This document shows, piece after piece, positions 60,362-64,000 of a stretch of DNA of 64,000 bases. The notes beneath the pieces were generated by a model. That model was not told the DNA's origin. It searched no databases and saw only the letters and a list, made by a program, of their open reading frames with translations. Positions within the stretch are counted from its first letter, which is position 1. Each line of letters starts with the position of its first letter. The DNA comes from Nitrospira sp. (GTDB taxonomy: Bacteria > Nitrospirota > Nitrospiria > Nitrospirales > Nitrospiraceae). The stretch is taken from the NCBI GenBank assembly GCA_016873455.1, contig VGXE01000004.1, positions 23,291 through 87,290 on the forward strand. Direction: 5' to 3'. The position numbers were made by a program, and so were the translations under genes.

Positions 60362-62205
60362 CGCAACGCGCCGAGCTTCTGTTTCACCTCTTCTAATTCG
60401 GCCGACAGGGATTCCCAGCGGGCCGTCATCCGTTCCAGGTCTCGTTTCCAGCCGTCGTGCTCCTGATGGAGGGTCGTCCACTTCCCAAATTCATTGTAGA
60501 GCGCCGGGTCCGCCAGTTCGATCTCTCTCGCTTTGACTTTGCTTTCGAGTTCCGCGATATCCGATTCAGCCCGCGCGACTTGCTTGTCCAGCCGGGCCTG
60601 CGTCTTTGTCAGGTCGCGCCGGTCGCCGCCCGATTCTTTGGGTGGGGCCGTAACCTGTTGGACCATGGCCTTTGTGGGAGCTGACGGCTTGCCTTGCGGT
60701 TTGCCATCCAACTCGTCTTTGGTCTCCTTGATCGACTCGAACTCCTGCGCTTTCTTCCAGAGGTAGTATTCGTAATCGCCGATAAAGTTGCGAGCGCGCC
60801 CGTCTTCGATCTCCACCACGCGGGTGGCGATTCTCGAGAGGAAGGTTGGGTCGTGGGAAATGAAGACGATCGTGCCAGGAAACTCGACCAACGCATCGGT
60901 GAGCACATCGACTGACGCCGGATCCAAGTGGTTCGTCGGCTCATCAAGGAGCAGGGTATTCGCCGGTTCGACCAGCATACGGGCCAACGCCACCCGGTTC
61001 CGTTCCCCTCCGCTGAGGGCCTTGATGAACTTCTTCTGCTCCTGGCCGGTGAAGAGGAACGCCCCGGCGATGCCGCGCAGGAAATTCATCTCCGCATGCT
61101 TGGTCACCTCTTCGAGCGATTCGAGGATCGTGTGCTCGGGGTTCAACGTTTCCGCCTGATGCTGTGCGAAGTAGTGCAGGGTCACACCGTGTCCCACGGT
61201 GCGCTTGCCCGTATCCGGCTGGAGTACGCCGGCGAGCATCTTCAAGAGCGTGCTTTTCCCCGCGCCGTTTTCTCCGACCAGAGCGATGCGCTGACCGCGT
61301 TCCACGGCAAAGTCGAGCGATTCATACACGACCTTTTCGCCATAGCGCTTGGCCATCCCGGCGAGATCCAGCACCTCGCGGCCGCTGGTCGATGGGAGCG
61401 GGAACCGGAACTTCACCCGCTTCGGATCGCGTTGAAGCTCGATGCGTTTGACCTTGTCGAGCTGCTTGATGCGCGACTGGACCTGGCTGGCCTTGTTGGC
61501 CTGATACCGGAAGCGGTCGACGAACTTCTGTACGCGCGCGATCTCTTTGGACTGCCGGGTCGCCGATGCCTGGAGCTGCGCATCCTTTTCTTCTTTCAGT
61601 TTTTGGAAGAGGGAATAATTGCCCCGATATTCTTCGATCTTGTGATGCCGCAGCTCCCAGATGTGTGTGACGACACGGTCGAGGAAGGCGGTATCATGGC
61701 TGATGATCAGCAGCGTCATGTCCGAATCGAGGAGAAACTGTTCGAACCAGCGTTGCGTCGGCTTGTCCAAATGGTTGGTCGGTTCGTCGAGCATGAGCAC
61801 GTCGGGGTTCGAGAGCAGCAGGTGTGCCAGCGCCACACGCATCCGATAGCCGCCGGACAGATTTTCCACGGGACGTCCGAAATCGACCTCGGTAAATCCC
61901 AGCCCCATCAAGATGCGCTTGGCTTCATGTTCAGGGAACTCGTCGCGATGCGCCGCGTCGAGTACGGTCTTCCCCGTGATGGTTTCGAGTTCCTGCGGGA
62001 GATAGCCGATCCGGAGGCGGGGCCGTTTGCGGATGGAGCCCTTGTCGGGCGACTCTTCTCCCAGGATCATGCGGAAGAGCGTGGTCTTGCCCGCCCCATT
62101 CGGTCCGACCAGGCCGACCCGAGAGTTCGGGCGGAGATGGGCGGACGCCCCGTCGAGCAGGACTTTGGTGGAGTATTGTTTACTGACGGATTCAATTTGG
62201 AGCAT
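60358..62205 (-). CDS. ABC-F family ATPase
   Basis: 615 residues, two ABC ATPase domains and no membrane segment. Domain 1: Walker A GPNGAGKTT, signature LSGGYRMRVALA, LMLDEPTNHLD. Domain 2: GENGAGKST, LSGGERNRVALARM, LLLDEPTNHLDP. Between them is the P-site-tRNA linker region, and the C-terminus (about 520-615) is a coiled coil. ABC-F proteins bind ribosomes and regulate translation or give antibiotic protection; the type with a C-terminal coiled coil is Uup/YheS-like. The ATG at 62205 has AAGG upstream; a GTG two codons earlier is less likely. Confidence 0.93.
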   Translation of the reverse strand: MLQIESVSKQYSTKVLLDGASAHLRPNSRVGLVGPNGAGKTTLFRMILGEESPDKGSIRKRPRLRIGYLPQELETITGKTVLDAAHRDEFPEHEAKRILMGLGFTEVDFGRPVENLSGGYRMRVALAHLLLSNPDVLMLDEPTNHLDKPTQRWFEQFLLDSDMTLLIISHDTAFLDRVVTHIWELRHHKIEEYRGNYSLFQKLKEEKDAQLQASATRQSKEIARVQKFVDRFRYQANKASQVQSRIKQLDKVKRIELQRDPKRVKFRFPLPSTSGREVLDLAGMAKRYGEKVVYESLDFAVERGQRIALVGENGAGKSTLLKMLAGVLQPDTGKRTVGHGVTLHYFAQHQAETLNPEHTILESLEEVTKHAEMNFLRGIAGAFLFTGQEQKKFIKALSGGERNRVALARMLVEPANTLLLDEPTNHLDPASVDVLTDALVEFPGTIVFISHDPTFLSRIATRVVEIEDGRARNFIGDYEYYLWKKAQEFESIKETKDELDGKPQGKPSAPTKAMVQQVTAPPKESGGDRRDLTKTQARLDKQVARAESDIAELESKVKAREIELADPALYNEFGKWTTLHQEHDGWKRDLERMTARWESLSAELEEVKQKLGALR

Positions 62206-62211
62206 GAGCAC

Positions 62212-62518
62212 ACACCTTCCCGGTGAAAATAGTTCGGTAGACCGGAGTCAACGACAAGTCGTTAGGAGCTAGCAGGTGGGAAGACGGGGCAGCCGAAGGA
62301 AATTGAACTTGATCGATAGGTGAAGAGCGAGCATCAAACAATCCTAAAGACTAAACCTGAGATTACGACTGCTGAAAACACTTCCAAACTTGAACAGAGC
62401 CCCTCGACAGTGCTCGGGGCACCATTCGACTCGCGTCGGAGTGCGCCGACTGACTGTTAGAAGGCCCGCCATGAGCGAGCGGGGAACCGCTCGTCAGAGC
62501 AGTTCCCCGCGAGTCGAA
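62212..62518. other. Structured intergenic stretch 3' of tRNA-Ala
   Basis: About 300 bp without a gene. It contains a strong hairpin (62481-62508: GGGGAACCGCTC paired with GAGCAGTTCCCC, one mismatch) just after the tRNA on the minus strand, possibly its terminator or processing signal. A 16-bp perfect inverted repeat (62420-62435 and 62508-62523) brackets this hairpin; its right arm includes the CCA end of the tRNA. Confidence 0.6.
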
Positions 62519-62594
62519 TGGTGGAGCTGGCCGGGATTGAACCGGCGACCTCGTGAATGCCATTCACGCGCGCTCCCAACTGCGCTACAGCCCC
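62519..62594 (-). tRNA. tRNA-Ala (anticodon GGC)
   Basis: 76 nt with CCA encoded. The acceptor stem pairs GGGGCTG with CAGCTCC, including the G3-U70 wobble that identifies alanine tRNAs. The anticodon stem CGTGA/TCACG holds loop ATGGCAT, anticodon GGC. Confidence 0.96.
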
Positions 62595-62760
62595 ACTCGA
62601 AGGCGTTGATCACCTAACTCCGCGAGAATCGGGGCATGCTAACACGCAGGTCTGGGCCAGTCAAGAAACCCACGCGCCCGCTATCGCTGAAAACCCGCGC
62701 TCAATCTGCAGAAAGCGCCACTGGTTCGGAACGGCGCCCGAGGCTTAGACTGCCAGCTGC

Positions 62761-62834
62761 TTGACAAAGACGAAGGGGGAATCCTACCATGCCCCCCTCG
62801 GCTCTGATCGCCCAGTCGGGTCAGAGCCATTTTT
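62761..62834 (+). promoter_or_regulatory. purA leader: promoter followed by an intrinsic terminator-like hairpin
   Basis: TTGACA (62761-62766), 18 bp, TACCAT (62785-62790), then a hairpin with stem GGCTCTGA (62800-62807) and TCAGAGCC (62821-62828) followed by ATTTTTT. No plus-strand gene lies between 60361 and purA, so this is not the end of an upstream gene and could be an attenuator in the purA leader. Confidence 0.55.
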
Positions 62835-62865
62835 TCGTGTCGCCGCGGAGCAAGACGGTCCAACA

Positions 62866-64000
62866 ATGGGTAATCTCGTCATTATCGGCGTCCAGTGGGG
62901 CGATGAAGGCAAGGGCAAGATCGTCGATATCTTGGCCAAAGACGCCGATATCGTGGTCCGCTACCAAGGCGGGTCCAATGCCGGGCATACGGTCATCAAT
63001 GAGCGGGGGACCTACATTTTTCATCTCATTCCGTCCGGCATTTTGTACCGCGGGACCACCTGCGTGATCGGCAACGGGGTTGTGGTGGATCCGGGCGCCT
63101 TGATCGAAGAAATGGATCAGCTCCAGACCAAGGGTATCGCCATCGGCAAGAACTTCGCCGTCAGCCGGCGCGCGCACTTGATTTTGCCCTATCATAAGGC
63201 GATCGATCGAGCGTCAGAACAGTCCAAGGGCTCTCGGAAGATCGGCACCACCGGCAGAGGTATCGGGCCGTCGTATGCCGACAAGATGGCGCGGATCGGC
63301 ATCCGGGTGGGTGATCTCCTGAATCCCTCCTTGTTCAGGAAGAAGCTGGAAGAAAATCTGGGCGAGATGAATTGGTTTCTAGAAAAGTTCCACAAAGTTG
63401 AGACGTTTCAGCTCGACAAAGTCTTCGACCAGTACATGGGCTATACCGAGCGGCTCAAAAGCCACATCGCCGATACGACCGTCTTGTTGAATCGCGCGAT
63501 CGAGAAGAACAAGACGGTGTTGTTCGAAGGCGCGCAGGGCACGCACCTGGATGTGGATTTCGGAACGTATCCGTATGTCACCTCCTCCAGTGCCTCAGCG
63601 GGCGGGGCATGCACGGGAACCGGTGTGGGCCCCACGATGATTGATGCCGTCCTGGGCATTGCGAAGGCCTATACCACCCGAGTGGGCAGCGGGCCGTTTC
63701 CGAGTGAGCTGACCGACGAGGTGGGGAAGGGGTTGCAAGAACGGGGGCGCGAATTCGGATCAACCACCGGGCGGGCAAGACGGTGCGGTTGGTTCGATGC
63801 CGTCGTCGTCCGTCATGCCACGCGCGTCAACGGACTGACGTCGCTGGCCGTGACCAAGCTGGACGTCCTCGATGGCTGCAAGGAACTGAAACTCTGCACC
63901 GGATACAAGCACGGAGGCACGCTCTACAAGGACATGCCGTCGGATCTCGATGTGTTGAGCAATTGTGAACCGGTCTATCAACGGATGAAAGGTTGGACCA
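62866..64000 (+). CDS. purA: Adenylosuccinate synthetase (3' end outside window)
   Basis: Converts IMP, GTP and aspartate to adenylosuccinate in AMP synthesis. The 378 codons in the window run to the edge without a stop; the family has about 430 residues. QWGDEGKGKIVD at the N-terminus contains the catalytic D13 and the GTP loop, GSNAGHTV the catalytic H41. The IMP contact block GPSYADKMARIGIRVGDL and FEGAQGTHLDVDFGTYP are present. The ATG at 62866 is fixed by the family N-terminus. A hairpin with a T run lies 32 bp upstream. Confidence 0.96.
   Translation, partial: MGNLVIIGVQWGDEGKGKIVDILAKDADIVVRYQGGSNAGHTVINERGTYIFHLIPSGILYRGTTCVIGNGVVVDPGALIEEMDQLQTKGIAIGKNFAVSRRAHLILPYHKAIDRASEQSKGSRKIGTTGRGIGPSYADKMARIGIRVGDLLNPSLFRKKLEENLGEMNWFLEKFHKVETFQLDKVFDQYMGYTERLKSHIADTTVLLNRAIEKNKTVLFEGAQGTHLDVDFGTYPYVTSSSASAGGACTGTGVGPTMIDAVLGIAKAYTTRVGSGPFPSELTDEVGKGLQERGREFGSTTGRARRCGWFDAVVVRHATRVNGLTSLAVTKLDVLDGCKELKLCTGYKHGGTLYKDMPSDLDVLSNCEPVYQRMKGWT

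Noticed and set aside
60928..62226. Long plus-strand open frame (432 codons) opposite the ABC-F gene
   Set aside because: Exactly antisense to a gene with both ABC domains intact; its sequence has no motif and follows codon complementarity of a G+C-rich gene.
62420..62594. tRNA-Ala inverted repeat as an attachment site of an integrated element
   Set aside because: Integration into a tRNA end gives direct, not inverted, repeats, and no integrase gene is nearby.
62789..63067. Small frame in the purA leader as a leader peptide
   Set aside because: Its ATG overlaps the proposed -10 element and the hairpin, and it runs far into purA in another frame.

Overview
The window looks like a chromosomal segment of a Nitrospira-type bacterium (phylum Nitrospirota). 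That is an inference from gene content, from a G+C-rich base composition and from intergenic repeats that I recall from Nitrospira genomes; no 16S or nitrification gene is present to prove it. No prophage, transposase, CRISPR array or rRNA was found. Most genes are housekeeping, tightly packed and often overlapping by 4 bp.

Layout. 1-6056: a sugar-phosphate operon (transaldolase/glucose-6-phosphate isomerase, 6-phosphogluconolactonase, glucokinase, ribose-5-phosphate isomerase) ending in an M1 aminopeptidase. 6084-10296: a YbbP/YbbA ABC exporter divergent from a TesA-type esterase. 10368-14165: small membrane protein, SWIM zinc-finger protein, ChaN-like protein and a methyltransferase-like unknown. 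14277-18555: MoxR ATPase, DUF58 protein and TgpA-type transglutaminase. 18704-24723: CorA, leucine biosynthesis (leuC, leuD), a MEKHLA protein, a lipoprotein and a CysQ-like phosphatase. 24905-29558: glycine dehydrogenase, a Tat-exported class V aminotransferase and a 32-residue membrane peptide. 29632-36507 (mostly minus strand): ExeA-like ATPase, DUF1653, tRNA-Leu, a helicase-like unknown, a TPR protein and a double-length ThyX-like protein. 36725-39017: hisS and an A+T-rich DsrE/DsrF/DsrH-like trio. 39018-46888: the probable replication origin followed by dnaA, dnaN, gyrB and gyrA. 46935-56519: dciA, smpB, ferredoxin-thioredoxin reductase subunit, a 1000-residue NorD/CbbO-like VWA protein, malate dehydrogenase, a PuuD-like membrane protein, a NuoF-like flavoprotein with its [2Fe-2S] ferredoxin, and an ErpA-type protein. 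56610-64000: pterin enzymes, a hydrolase, rarA, a PilZ protein, an ABC-F protein, tRNA-Ala and the start of purA.

How the parts fit. The replication block (origin, DnaA, sliding clamp, gyrase and the DciA helicase loader) is the functional core. Carbon and redox genes around it (malate dehydrogenase, NuoF/ferredoxin, thioredoxin reductase subunit, pentose-phosphate operon, GcvP) fit a chemolithoautotroph that balances NADH, ferredoxin and thioredoxin pools.

The least expected feature is not a gene. Many spacers here are built from degenerate 7-nt units kept in strict register for up to 84 nt. They often have two arms of opposite polarity that can fold on each other, and they usually end in or just before the Shine-Dalgarno sequence of the next gene. 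One such array lies in frame inside the ybbP-like coding sequence. A second repeat family (a 186-bp and a 123-bp copy) sits beside gene ends and a tRNA.
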